Positions 4,772 through 12,574 of a DNA stretch of 29,620 nt are shown piece after piece; the stretch's first letter is position 1, and the number at the start of each line of letters is the position of its first letter. The notes beneath the pieces were generated by a model. The model saw nothing but the letters and a program-made list of their open reading frames with translations. It made no database searches and was not told where the DNA came from. Source of the DNA: a virus; IMG/VR virus record IMGVR_UViG_3300020185_000187, positions 1 through 29,620 of that record; one strand, given 5' to 3'. Position numbers and translations under genes: made by a program.

Positions 4772-5788
4772 TTATGCTCTTGAGCGGATTGCCGCTAAGA
4801 TGTCCTGCGCACTTGGCTTGTCACCTTCAGCTGCTACTGGAGCAGGTGTTGGTGCAGGCGTTGGTGCCGCTTCTGCTACTGGAGCAGGTGTTGGCGTAGG
4901 TGCTGTTGCTACTGGTTGTGGCGTTGGCGTTGCTACTGGAGCAGGTGCCGCTGCTGGCGCACTACCATTATTTGGTGCGCTGTTTGATGTATCAATTTGT
5001 ACACCTGATGGGCGATAAAAATTACCCCAACGTGATGGATCATACATTTTACCATCAACACTTGCTTCAAACATTTCAGCAATTACTGCCAACTCTGCTT
5101 CGCTTGGTTGCTTTGGTAGATAATCATTTAGATTATACAATCCATGTGTTTCGATAGCTGCACGTTCATTGCTATCTAAGCTACGTTCTCTACGAGCCCA
5201 ACCACTAGTTGAGTAATCTGCGTATTGACCTTTTGTTGTCTTAGTAAGACGGAAGTCTGTACCACCTTCGTAATCTGTAGGAAGTTCTTCAAAGTCACTA
5301 CTCATTAGAGCACCTTTAATAATATTGAAGATACTTGGATTAATTACAAATCTACGAATTGGATTTTCTGGAGACTCTTCTTCCAAAGAGTTTTCAGTTA
5401 CAAAACCTTGGAATACGTATGAACGTTTCTTCCAATACTTACGACCCATGTCTTCTAGACTTGGATCCTTAAACCACTGACGTACCTCTGATAGTACTGG
5501 ACAGCTTCCAACTGGTCCCCACATTTCATTACATGGAACGTTTACAACACAACGACGACTGTCTGGTTGTCCTTCGATTCCTTGAAACTCCATGCGAATC
5601 ATTTGACGCTCACGCCAAAAGAAAGTGTTTCCTGTATCTCCATCTGGAAGGAAACGAATTACACTTGTTGAATTTTCTGGGATGTTCCAAAACGGATAGA
5701 TTGCGTTATCGCCTCCGCCGCTTTGCTTGCCTGGACCGCTGTTGTCCTGTGCTTGTAGTTTTGCTTTAATTTCTGCCAATGATGCCAT
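4772..5788 (-). CDS. 32: gp32, single-stranded DNA-binding protein
   Basis: Gp32 coats single-stranded DNA during replication and recombination and recruits UvsY and replisome proteins. The 338-residue protein has the T4-like core: PFWNIPENSTSVIRFLPDGD (32-51), an aromatic-rich binding region and a zinc-region analogue with three cysteines (CVVNVPCNEMWGPVGSC). The C-terminal quarter is a Pro/Ala/Thr/Val-rich linker (about 275-319) built from PTPAPVA-type repeats; GCTACTGGAGCAGGTG occurs three times in the DNA (4833, 4875, 4932). A short helix-like tip (PSAQDILAAIRSRA) follows. T4 gp32 instead ends in an acidic domain. AGGAG precedes the ATG. Confidence 0.92.
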   Translation of the reverse strand: MASLAEIKAKLQAQDNSGPGKQSGGGDNAIYPFWNIPENSTSVIRFLPDGDTGNTFFWRERQMIRMEFQGIEGQPDSRRCVVNVPCNEMWGPVGSCPVLSEVRQWFKDPSLEDMGRKYWKKRSYVFQGFVTENSLEEESPENPIRRFVINPSIFNIIKGALMSSDFEELPTDYEGGTDFRLTKTTKGQYADYSTSGWARRERSLDSNERAAIETHGLYNLNDYLPKQPSEAELAVIAEMFEASVDGKMYDPSRWGNFYRPSGVQIDTSNSAPNNGSAPAAAPAPVATPTPQPVATAPTPTPAPVAEAAPTPAPTPAPVAAEGDKPSAQDILAAIRSRA

Positions 5789-5806
5789 AGTTATTCTCCT
5801 AATATG

Positions 5807-5855
5807 TTTGCCTATGTGTGTTGCTCTAAGAGCAACTTTTGCCTAAGTTTGCCTA
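5807..5855 (-). promoter_or_regulatory. Gene 32 leader: three TAGGCAAA repeats and a hairpin
   Basis: The untranslated leader of gene 32 carries TAGGCAAA three times (complement TTTGCCTA at 5807-5814, 5838-5845, 5848-5855). The last two form an exact 10-bp tandem repeat. A 7-bp hairpin with a 3-nt loop (GTTGCTC/GAGCAAC, 5820-5836) lies between. T4 gp32 represses its own translation by binding its mRNA leader, so an autoregulatory role is a reasonable inference; a DNA operator is an alternative. Confidence 0.6.
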
Positions 5856-5879
5856 AGTGACAATGTACTTATTATCACT

Positions 5880-5908
5880 AATATATAATACATGCGTTAG
5901 TTTGTCAA
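5880..5908 (-). promoter_or_regulatory. Sigma70-type promoter of gene 32, TTGACA-N17-TATATT
   Basis: TTGACA (5903-5908) overlaps the TGA stop of the upstream gene. TATATT lies at 5880-5885, exactly 17 nt away. The predicted start near 5873 gives a leader of about 85 nt. Confidence 0.85.
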
Positions 5909-7269
5909 CTAAAAAGTTTATTAATATCATAAGATTCGAATACTTTATTGATATCCGCTTCCCATTGATCACTTTCTGCATGTACTGGTGTCTCATTGTG
6001 TGTTGGCTGTAGCCTAGGCATCAGCGAAGCAAGTGCTTTTGCTGATTTACCCAGTATAGCATCGTCGTTGATGCTGTCAACCAATTTACTTGCTTCTGCA
6101 AGACAATTTGACATTGTGCTTTCGCTCTCATCAAGAACGTTAGCAATATACTCCATCACTGCGCCTAATTGGGCTCGTGCTGAAGAATTCTCAAATGTGT
6201 GGTTCATTGGATTTTCAGGATCGCCGACAATGTCAGTTCCTTCTTTAACCCAAACTGTTTTACCACTATTTTCAACAACACTTACAAGGTTGTTGATTGT
6301 TTCTGCTACTTTTGTATTGTGTTCACGTACTGCTTGCATTTCTTTTACAAGTGACTGAACATAAGGTAGTGCGCCTTCTACATTTTCATCAAAGTGATGT
6401 ACTGTAAATTTTGTTTTGATATCATCTAGTCCATTTTCGTCCAGTTGCTCATCGCTGGCTTCAAATGCTTCAATCATTGATGAATAGGTTCTTGCGCCCT
6501 TCATACGGTTAAGTGTTTCACGTATACTGTTAATACGTCCAATAACTGCTTCTACAATATCTGCTGTATCTTCGTTAACAAGTCCATTCTTTTCACTATA
6601 ACGTCTAAACTCTTTAAGTTTCTTTAATTCTGAACATTGTTCTGCGATATGTTTGCCGAAGTCATCCATTGGATTACCACCAGCTTGTACGTGACGTAGC
6701 ATAGCTCTGCCGCCTGCTAAGTTGTTACTTGGAAACTTGTAACGTTCACCTTCGCTGTTTTCAATATAGATGGCTTGAATGTTTCTACTACGTGATCCAC
6801 GTTGTTCTTCATTCACTGCTTTGTTATGTTTAATAACAAGTCTAGCACTTTCTAATTTTTGGTAGCTACTTTTGCTACTCCCGTATGCGGCTCCGATGCC
6901 TTCATTTACTTTATCTTGATTCATGTCTTTTACCTTTTGAGCTTGGTAGTCGAAATCTTTTGGTTCAATTGACTTGGTGAAATTCTTTAGTGTGTATTCA
7001 ATAATACTACGGTTGGCCAAAGTTTTAATCTGTCCTAGCGTTTCTTTTATTGATTGATGATCTACATTTGATCCTAAACTTACTTTTATATTACGAGTAT
7101 TTTCAGTTTCATCTAAACTAATCATAGTTCCAGTGTCTATCATAAAAAATCGTCTAGCTTCTGCAGGGTCTACTGTATCAGCACCCTCATCAGTATACAA
7201 TTTTAAATCGTGACCGTTGCCTTTGAGTATTTTAAACATCTTTTCTGCAACTAATTCTGAACTCAACAT
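5905..7269 (-). CDS. Conserved late protein of unknown function, 454 residues
   Basis: I recognise this as the kind of long, helical, soluble protein found near gp17 in marine T4-like phages, but I cannot name it. It has no membrane segment, signal peptide or clear catalytic motif. Residues 75-200 are charged and basic in part (GSRSRNIQ). The rest is rich in long amphipathic helices, and the C-terminus reads ADINKVFESYDINKLFS. A perfect TATAAATA late element overlapping the gp17 stop drives it, so a virion or assembly role is likely. AAAGAG precedes the ATG closely. The gene 32 promoter starts at its stop codon. Confidence 0.8.
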   Translation of the reverse strand: MLSSELVAEKMFKILKGNGHDLKLYTDEGADTVDPAEARRFFMIDTGTMISLDETENTRNIKVSLGSNVDHQSIKETLGQIKTLANRSIIEYTLKNFTKSIEPKDFDYQAQKVKDMNQDKVNEGIGAAYGSSKSSYQKLESARLVIKHNKAVNEEQRGSRSRNIQAIYIENSEGERYKFPSNNLAGGRAMLRHVQAGGNPMDDFGKHIAEQCSELKKLKEFRRYSEKNGLVNEDTADIVEAVIGRINSIRETLNRMKGARTYSSMIEAFEASDEQLDENGLDDIKTKFTVHHFDENVEGALPYVQSLVKEMQAVREHNTKVAETINNLVSVVENSGKTVWVKEGTDIVGDPENPMNHTFENSSARAQLGAVMEYIANVLDESESTMSNCLAEASKLVDSINDDAILGKSAKALASLMPRLQPTHNETPVHAESDQWEADINKVFESYDINKLFS

Positions 7270-7293
7270 ATCTCTTTAACTTTCTATATAATG

Positions 7294-7301
7294 TATTTAT
7301 A
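7294..7301 (-). promoter_or_regulatory. T4-type late promoter element TATAAATA
   Basis: A perfect TATAAATA overlaps the TAA stop of gp17. It leaves a leader of about 20 nt with AAAGAG before the 454-residue gene. Confidence 0.85.
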
Positions 7302-8853
7302 CCAAAAACGTAAATGGCATAGGTGCTAAATCTTCTTCATCACTAAAACTATCTTTAAGCTCGTTATATGTAACTTCATCATACTGTGCTACTTGTTGTG
7401 CGACTCTAACCACCAGCAATGCTGACATTACTAAGTCATCAGTTTCGCCTTCTTTTGCGCTGTAACTAGCACCACGAGCAACAAATGTTTTTGTTTCACG
7501 TAGTAGTGTACTACTGGCTATTTCCATTTTATCAGTTTCAATCCAGTTTTTAAATTTACTACATGCTGCTAACTTACTTTTGTTTGTAGTAGTAAACCCT
7601 TTTCTATAACCTCTGCTTGATCCAGCACGTCTAGGTTCAGATATAAATGTGCCAGGTAAGTTTTCCTCACCCATTTCATTAATAACAACTAGTGCCGCTT
7701 CTCCTAGTGTATTGTTTTCTACACTCCAATATATTTCAGATTCAGGTGCTCCTGATTGTATTTCAGTAAGCATTCCACGTAATATTCTTATTTGCTCTTG
7801 TATAGGAGTTTTATTGTGCATCCACTCTCCTACTTGTCGCATACCAGGAAGCTCGTATATTTGTATTGCGCTGTTGTCGCCACCTGTACCCAAACTTGGA
7901 TCCAATCCAGCAATATAAGTTTTTCCATTTTGGAATGGCCTATACCAACGTACTTGTCCAGTTTTCTTGAGTACATCTTTAGTTTCCATTAACGATAACT
8001 TTACACTGTCAATAAGTGTTTCATCAAAGGCAATGAATTCATTTAGGTGTTCACGACGGAATCGCTCCTCACCAATTTTACCTGTTTCTTCATCTGCCCA
8101 TTTTTGGTCACGGTCTGGATGATGTTTCCAATCAGCACTGTATGCTTTAAACCCATTTTTACCAGTTTCTTTTTCATTACCATATGCGTCAGTTGTCTTT
8201 AGTGCTTCTCGCCAAATACGAGCAAATTGGTCATCGTCTTGGTTTGGTGTACTTGTAATAATACATTTACCACCTGTACTAAGTGTTGGTGACAATGCTG
8301 TCCAGAATTCACGAGCAATAGTAGGTCTTACAAACGCAAACTCGTCTAAGTACGCTAACGATATACTTAAACCACGTCCAGTATTGTCTGTAGTTGCTTG
8401 AGCAATAATACGGCTACCATTGTCAAACTCTAGTGATCCTTTATTATATGCTGTAACACCAGCACGTATAAAGTTTGGTAAAAGTTCGTAAGCAAAACGT
8501 ATACGCTGCATAATCTCTTGTGCGCCACTATACTTGTGCGCCGCAATTAGAATAGTTTGGTCTGGAATAAACATACTATACCACAGCAAGTATGCGCCCG
8601 CCGCAGTTGATTTACCCATCTGTCTACTAATAAGAGCAATACTGTATCTGTGATTGTGATACGAATTTAATAGTTCTCTTTGGTAATCAAACAACTCAAA
8701 TTTAAGTCTACCCTTGGTAGGGTGTTGAATCCAAACATATTCAGTTATAAAGTACTGCGGATCCATAGCACATTTAGCAAGTTCTTGTAACTCATGCGTT
8801 GTGTATTTTTCTTTTGTGTACGGGGTTTTAGTTAATTTTGTATCTACTGACAT
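7297..8853 (-). CDS. 17: gp17, large terminase subunit
   Basis: Gp17 is the ATP-driven DNA packaging motor and headful nuclease, acting at the portal of the prohead. The 518-residue protein shows Walker A SRQMGKST (76-83), Walker B LAYLDEFAF (166-174, with the catalytic Glu), coupling motif TSTP (200-203), and an RNase H-type nuclease domain starting with GLDPSLGTGGD (first catalytic Asp near 318) and ending around KEGETDDLVMSALL. Size and order match T4 gp17. The ATG has no Shine-Dalgarno sequence and sits 5 nt after a late element (CATAAGTA). A terminator separates it from the upstream block. Confidence 0.97.
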   Translation of the reverse strand: MSVDTKLTKTPYTKEKYTTHELQELAKCAMDPQYFITEYVWIQHPTKGRLKFELFDYQRELLNSYHNHRYSIALISRQMGKSTAAGAYLLWYSMFIPDQTILIAAHKYSGAQEIMQRIRFAYELLPNFIRAGVTAYNKGSLEFDNGSRIIAQATTDNTGRGLSISLAYLDEFAFVRPTIAREFWTALSPTLSTGGKCIITSTPNQDDDQFARIWREALKTTDAYGNEKETGKNGFKAYSADWKHHPDRDQKWADEETGKIGEERFRREHLNEFIAFDETLIDSVKLSLMETKDVLKKTGQVRWYRPFQNGKTYIAGLDPSLGTGGDNSAIQIYELPGMRQVGEWMHNKTPIQEQIRILRGMLTEIQSGAPESEIYWSVENNTLGEAALVVINEMGEENLPGTFISEPRRAGSSRGYRKGFTTTNKSKLAACSKFKNWIETDKMEIASSTLLRETKTFVARGASYSAKEGETDDLVMSALLVVRVAQQVAQYDEVTYNELKDSFSDEEDLAPMPFTFLV

Positions 8854-8858
8854 ACTAA

Positions 8859-8866
8859 TACTTATG
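8859..8866 (-). promoter_or_regulatory. Late promoter element CATAAGTA before gp17
   Basis: This is a one- or two-base variant of TATAAATA. It ends 5 nt before the gp17 ATG, the same spacing seen at gp13 and gp14, so the transcript should start at or next to the ATG. Confidence 0.65.
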
Positions 8867-8871
8867 TTAAG

Positions 8872-8911
8872 TTAAAAAGGGGAAGCGACAAATTGTTTTG
8901 TCAGCTTCCCC
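8872..8911 (-). terminator. Rho-independent terminator between the core-protein genes and gp17
   Basis: GGGGAAGC (8879-8886) pairs with GCTTCCCC (8904-8911), extended by GACAAA/TTTGTC. On the minus strand the hairpin is followed by TTTTT (8878-8874). It ends the transcript coming from the 8949-12553 genes. Confidence 0.9.
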
Positions 8912-8948
8912 AAATGTAAACCTTAAGCCTGTAATTAAGGGTTGTATA

Positions 8949-9755
8949 TTATATACCCGCTAGTTTGCGCAAGTAATCTAATTCTTCGTGTGCGTGTGTA
9001 TGCGCATCATTATTGCATTCACATCCTGTTTCTGGTTGGCCAATTGTACATCCACAATCTTCACATGTTGCTGTTGCTTCTTCGCCTAAGCCTTCGCCCA
9101 TTCTTGACAACGCATCTTGAATAACATCTGCGTCTAAGGCAGTTAATAGTTCGTGCATTACTTTTTCAATACCATGTTGTTCGATCATATCGTATACTGG
9201 TTTTGTATAATAGCCGCCTGCTTCGTTAGTTTTAGCTCTAGCGTTAGCTCTTTCTTCAGCAGCACATTCATCACATGTATCAATTTCACCATCAGTTTCG
9301 TCTTTCATGTATTCACAATCTGAACAACCTTTGGTTTCTTCTCCTAATTCATCTCTACCCCATACAAACTTACCATCTGCGCCAGGTTTCATACGCTTAA
9401 TAATCTCCGCATTTTTACCTAGTCCATCATTTTTACGATCATCTGCTTTTTTTTGATAAAATGGATTATCTGCATGTGTATATGAACTATCGCCTGATAC
9501 TTTACGTACTGCGTCTTGTGGCATTGAAGCATTGCTTTTACCTACTTTAATAGCGTTTGCTGTACTTGCTACTGCATTGTAACGATCTTGATAGTTTTCT
9601 ACATATACTTCTACCATGTCATCGCCATTACGTAGTCCGCCTTTTTTAACTTTTACGTTTTCTTTGCCGTATTCTTTCATAGCTTTTGCTGGAGACATTG
9701 ATGTTTGTTTCCAACTCTTTTCGCCTTCTTTTAAATATTCAGTAAATGTTTTCAT
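8949..9755 (-). CDS. Putative internal head protein with capsid-targeting-like N-terminus and zinc-ribbon motifs (268 residues)
   Basis: The function is unknown. The N-terminus MKTFTEYLKE-GEKSW closely resembles the T4 capsid-targeting sequence of internal proteins (MKTYQEFIAE, recalled from T4), with Glu at position 10 and LKE-G fitting the prohead protease rule of hydrophobic-x-Glu before a small residue. Two cysteine clusters, CSDC/CDEC (about 143-163) and CEDCGC/CEC (about 229-245), could bind zinc. The C-terminus is YLRKLAGI, shared in form with the next two upstream products. The composition is acidic. It starts on the stop of the 225-residue gene (TAATG) and is last before the terminator. 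Confidence 0.75.
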   Translation of the reverse strand: MKTFTEYLKEGEKSWKQTSMSPAKAMKEYGKENVKVKKGGLRNGDDMVEVYVENYQDRYNAVASTANAIKVGKSNASMPQDAVRKVSGDSSYTHADNPFYQKKADDRKNDGLGKNAEIIKRMKPGADGKFVWGRDELGEETKGCSDCEYMKDETDGEIDTCDECAAEERANARAKTNEAGGYYTKPVYDMIEQHGIEKVMHELLTALDADVIQDALSRMGEGLGEEATATCEDCGCTIGQPETGCECNNDAHTHAHEELDYLRKLAGI

Positions 9756-10432
9756 TATTCTAGTCCTGCTAATTTTTTCATATATTCAATAGCTTCACCA
9801 AATCCACTATCACGACCAATACGACTATCTAAGTCACGTGCTACTTGATCTCTAACATCTGTATCGCCTGCTTCAGCAAAATTATCGTTATCATCTGCTA
9901 AGTTCATTAAGTCTGACATAGCGGCATCAATAGCACGCTCTGGACTATCAAATTCACCTGCTTCGTGTCTTTTAACAATATCGTCTACAACTTCAGCAAC
10001 TTCAGCATTGCCTTCGTCACTAAACATACCGTATTCACGGTTGCTATCATACTCGCCACGTGATGGGTTGTAGTCTGGTGCGCCTGCTTCTTGTACGTCT
10101 TCGTTCATGCTTTTCCACATTTCGTCACATTCTTCTTTGCTAACGCCTTGTGCCATATACTCTTGACAAAAATCATCATGGTCCATGTTTTCAGCATCGT
10201 CCATCATTTTGTCTTTCATGCCGCCTTCATTTATTGACTCTTCCATGGTTGCTTCTGTATGTGCTTCACGCATTGCTCCCATTAATTCTTCAAAAGCAGA
10301 TCTTACATCTCCTAAATCACAATCATCGCCACAAGCTGCTTCTAGCTTGCCGCCATCACGGAATACACTATTAAGTTCTTTTAGTTTATCCATTGCTCCA
10401 TTAAATGTATTATCTATTTTTGAATGTGCCAT
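9755..10432 (-). CDS. Acidic protein, possible prohead core component (225 residues)
   Basis: No family is recognised. The protein is strongly acidic and helical, with Met/Asp/Glu-rich stretches (KDKMMDDAENMDHDDF), a composition seen in scaffolding and core proteins. It ends in EAIEYMKKLAGLE, the same C-terminal motif type as the flanking proteins. The ATG follows the upstream stop by one base, with GCAGG as the ribosome site inside the upstream gene. A core role is inferred from composition and from its place between gp16 and gp17. Confidence 0.7.
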   Translation of the reverse strand: MAHSKIDNTFNGAMDKLKELNSVFRDGGKLEAACGDDCDLGDVRSAFEELMGAMREAHTEATMEESINEGGMKDKMMDDAENMDHDDFCQEYMAQGVSKEECDEMWKSMNEDVQEAGAPDYNPSRGEYDSNREYGMFSDEGNAEVAEVVDDIVKRHEAGEFDSPERAIDAAMSDLMNLADDNDNFAEAGDTDVRDQVARDLDSRIGRDSGFGEAIEYMKKLAGLE

Positions 10433-10433
10433 A

Positions 10434-11054
10434 TTAAATACCTGCGTTTCTTCTAAGTACTGCTAGTTCACTGTCTATGCTATCTGATAGTTTGTGTGCT
10501 GTATCTTTTTTCATTGTAGTTTTATGTGTCTTACCACCAAACTCAAAACTGTCTTTACCAGATCTTGATGCTGCAGCAGCCGCTTGATTAAAAGCATTTT
10601 CGTCAATATCATCTTCTTCAACTTTTGCTTCGTCTACTTTATCATCGTCGTCTTTTTCCCATGGTGCTTTTTTAAGAGATACTTTTTTTCTTTTCTCGCC
10701 ACGCTCTGGTTCGTCTGCTTTATCAAAAGCACGTCTTATTGCTTTCTCATCTTCAGCACTACCTTCTTTAAATGATGCATATGCTTCACTTACACTTTCT
10801 ACAGTGTGGTCTGGATACACAGTTTCATCTACACTAACATGATCGCCTTTTGCTTTCAAGTAACGGCGTAAACTTGTATCTACATCACTACCCATTGATT
10901 GCATTGGGTCGTCCATCATTTGTTCATCTGGGGCTGTTGTTGCTTGCTCGAATCCTGCGCCCTCTGCTTCTTCAACTTCTGCTGTTGTTTCAATTCTGTT
11001 AAGAAGTTCTGGGTTTACAATTCCTGCTAATTTTACTAAGTCTCTTAAATCCAT
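10434..11054 (-). CDS. Acidic/charged protein with two KLAGI-type motifs (206 residues)
   Basis: Function unknown. The N-terminus MDLRDLVKLAGIVNPELL and the C-terminus SELAVLRRNAGI both carry the (L)xKLAGI-like motif of the neighbouring proteins. The middle is low-complexity and charged (WEKDDDDKVDEAKVEEDD). Near the end, AFNQAAAAASRSGKDSFEF followed by GGKTHKTTMKKDTAHKL looks like a compact domain that I recall from other phage proteins without a known role. AAGG and a TATAAAAA stretch precede the ATG. A prohead core or internal protein role is inferred. Confidence 0.7.
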   Translation of the reverse strand: MDLRDLVKLAGIVNPELLNRIETTAEVEEAEGAGFEQATTAPDEQMMDDPMQSMGSDVDTSLRRYLKAKGDHVSVDETVYPDHTVESVSEAYASFKEGSAEDEKAIRRAFDKADEPERGEKRKKVSLKKAPWEKDDDDKVDEAKVEEDDIDENAFNQAAAAASRSGKDSFEFGGKTHKTTMKKDTAHKLSDSIDSELAVLRRNAGI

Positions 11055-11058
11055 TTTT

Positions 11059-11559
11059 TTATACCTTATATTCTTTATTTAATTCTGATTTAGGTAAGTT
11101 CTTAACAAAGTTTGAAACAAATTCATTTCCAAAGTTGTCTTTATGTTCTACTTTTTCAGCTTCGCTATAATCAGCATCTGCTAATACACTTTTGCTTTCA
11201 TCATCAGTAGCGTTCTCTAAATCCTCTTCTTCGTCGATAAACTCACCTTCATTATATACTCTAATTGCTCCAATACTAATACCAGTTGACGCCGCAACTT
11301 CTTCTTGCATTACATTTGGAGTACATGGTAGGTGTGTTACGATTTCCAAAGTAGACACTGCGCTCGGGCCAATGTCACCAAACCCGGCTGGGCTTCTTTG
11401 AATAATACTAGTCTTAGGTGCGCTTACGCTCTCTACATTGTATCTTGCTAAGTGCTTCTCTAATTTATCTAGTTGATCATCTGACATTTCAGCCACAGTA
11501 CGTAGTCTGAAGTTGTATGTTTTCTCAGATTCTGCCAAATATTGCTTTAAACTTTTCAT
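11059..11559 (-). CDS. Putative internal head protein with capsid-targeting-like N-terminus (166 residues)
   Basis: The N-terminus MKSLKQYLAE-SEKTY parallels the 268-residue protein (MKTFTEYLKE-GEKSW) and the T4 capsid-targeting sequence. Glu is again at position 10 after Leu-x. Residues 15-110 look like a folded domain of mixed alpha/beta type; the segment after about 107 is acidic (FIDEEEDLENATDDE). If cleaved after Glu10, the mature protein of 156 residues could be carried inside the head and delivered with the DNA. AGGA precedes the ATG. This role is inference from the N-terminus and from the location between gp16 and gp17. Confidence 0.7.
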   Translation of the reverse strand: MKSLKQYLAESEKTYNFRLRTVAEMSDDQLDKLEKHLARYNVESVSAPKTSIIQRSPAGFGDIGPSAVSTLEIVTHLPCTPNVMQEEVAASTGISIGAIRVYNEGEFIDEEEDLENATDDESKSVLADADYSEAEKVEHKDNFGNEFVSNFVKNLPKSELNKEYKV

Positions 11560-11579
11560 AATATTATCCTATCTTATAG

Positions 11580-12107
11580 TTATTTATCACCGTTCTTAGA
11601 TTCTGCCACTTTTGCCATAATGTCGTTAATAAGGCTAGAACGGTCAAATTCTTCAGCAGCTCCTTCAATAGGACCGCCATCAATCGGGGTGTCATTGAGC
11701 TTGGCAATTTGCATTTCAACTTTCTTTTCTTCTAAATCAAGTTTACGTTTGCGCATTTGCATCTCAATCATCTTTAATTTTTTGTCCATCTTTGCTGTTT
11801 TAGCTGTAATGGCATTTGTCATCATTTTACTTGCGCTATCAAACACTGGAGCAGCATGTCTGTCTTCTACGTTTTGTCCAAGATCCATAAGATCTTTAAA
11901 CGCATCCATTGCTTGTTGAGCATACTCATCCATGTCTTTATCAAGTGACTCTAAATCACGCACTGCTGGTAATGCTTGGTCAATTTTATCAGCAGTGTCT
12001 AATGCTTGTTGCATTGATTCTAAATCAAACCCAGTTTCTTCTGCTGTAGTTTGTGCTGGCGTTTCTGGACTAGCCATGTTAAAAACTTCTTCAATTTTTT
12101 TACTCAT
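11580..12107 (-). CDS. 16: Probable gp16, small terminase subunit
   Basis: The small terminase recognises phage DNA and stimulates the gp17 motor. The 175-residue size is close to T4 gp16 (164). The central region (about 90-140) is a long basic helix, SASKMMTNAITAKTAKMDKK followed by LKMIEMQMRKRKLDLEEKK, which fits the coiled-coil oligomerisation core of small terminases. The N-terminus is acidic and the C-terminus short. The start overlaps the stop of gp4 by 4 nt. In T4, 16 abuts 17; here four other genes and a terminator lie between. A different helical scaffold-type protein remains possible. Confidence 0.6.
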   Translation of the reverse strand: MSKKIEEVFNMASPETPAQTTAEETGFDLESMQQALDTADKIDQALPAVRDLESLDKDMDEYAQQAMDAFKDLMDLGQNVEDRHAAPVFDSASKMMTNAITAKTAKMDKKLKMIEMQMRKRKLDLEEKKVEMQIAKLNDTPIDGGPIEGAAEEFDRSSLINDIMAKVAESKNGDK

Positions 12108-12553
12108 TTTTTTCTCTTCTTTGTTTTCTTAGGATTATTAAAAAGTTCATTCTCAGTTAGCACTCTAAATCCTACGCCTTGTTTTGAAGCAAATAACTTT
12201 GCGGCTTGCCATTTAGCTTCGTTTACTACTGCGGCGGCTTTTTGAGCTGGACTTCTAGCATTGCCAAGTATTTGTCCAGCAGGCTTAATTTCTATAAACT
12301 CAGCATGTCTTTTTTTGTTTACATCTTCATACACTATAAAAAAGTCTGGCACATACATTGTTTGCTTATTTTTAACTGGATGAAAATATGGTATGCGATG
12401 ACTTTCACTTGCCCAGGCTACTACACTAGGATGTGTATCACAAAATCTCATAAATTTTAATTCCCATCCACTACGATATCTCGGTGAATGTTTACCAATA
12501 TACCTAGATAAATTTCTAGGTGTGAATATTCCTTGTTGAAACTTAGATGCCAT
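12104..12553 (-). CDS. 4: gp4, head completion protein (PD-(D/E)xK-like fold)
   Basis: T4 gp4 (also called gp50) acts late in head completion and prepares the packaged head for tail joining. The 149-residue protein has the features of this family and of TnsA-type nuclease folds: YRSGWELKFMRFCD (26-39, with Glu31), VAWASESHRIPY, YVPDFFIVYED (67-77, Asp70) and AEFIEIKP (84-91, Glu88 and Lys90). The basic tail is KKTKKRKK. The late element CATAAATA lies 8 nt before the ATG and no Shine-Dalgarno sequence is seen. Confidence 0.88.
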   Translation of the reverse strand: MASKFQQGIFTPRNLSRYIGKHSPRYRSGWELKFMRFCDTHPSVVAWASESHRIPYFHPVKNKQTMYVPDFFIVYEDVNKKRHAEFIEIKPAGQILGNARSPAQKAAAVVNEAKWQAAKLFASKQGVGFRVLTENELFNNPKKTKKRKK

Positions 12554-12561
12554 TATATACG

Positions 12562-12569
12562 TATTTATG
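12562..12569 (-). promoter_or_regulatory. Late promoter element CATAAATA before gp4
   Basis: It matches TATAAATA at 7 of 8 bases. It ends 8 nt before the ATG, so any leader would be only a few nucleotides. Confidence 0.7.
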
Positions 12570-12574
12570 TTTAA

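Noticed and set aside
4695-5018. Plus-strand Gly/Ala-rich ORF (107 codons)
   Set aside because: It is the antisense shadow of the Pro/Ala linker of gp32.
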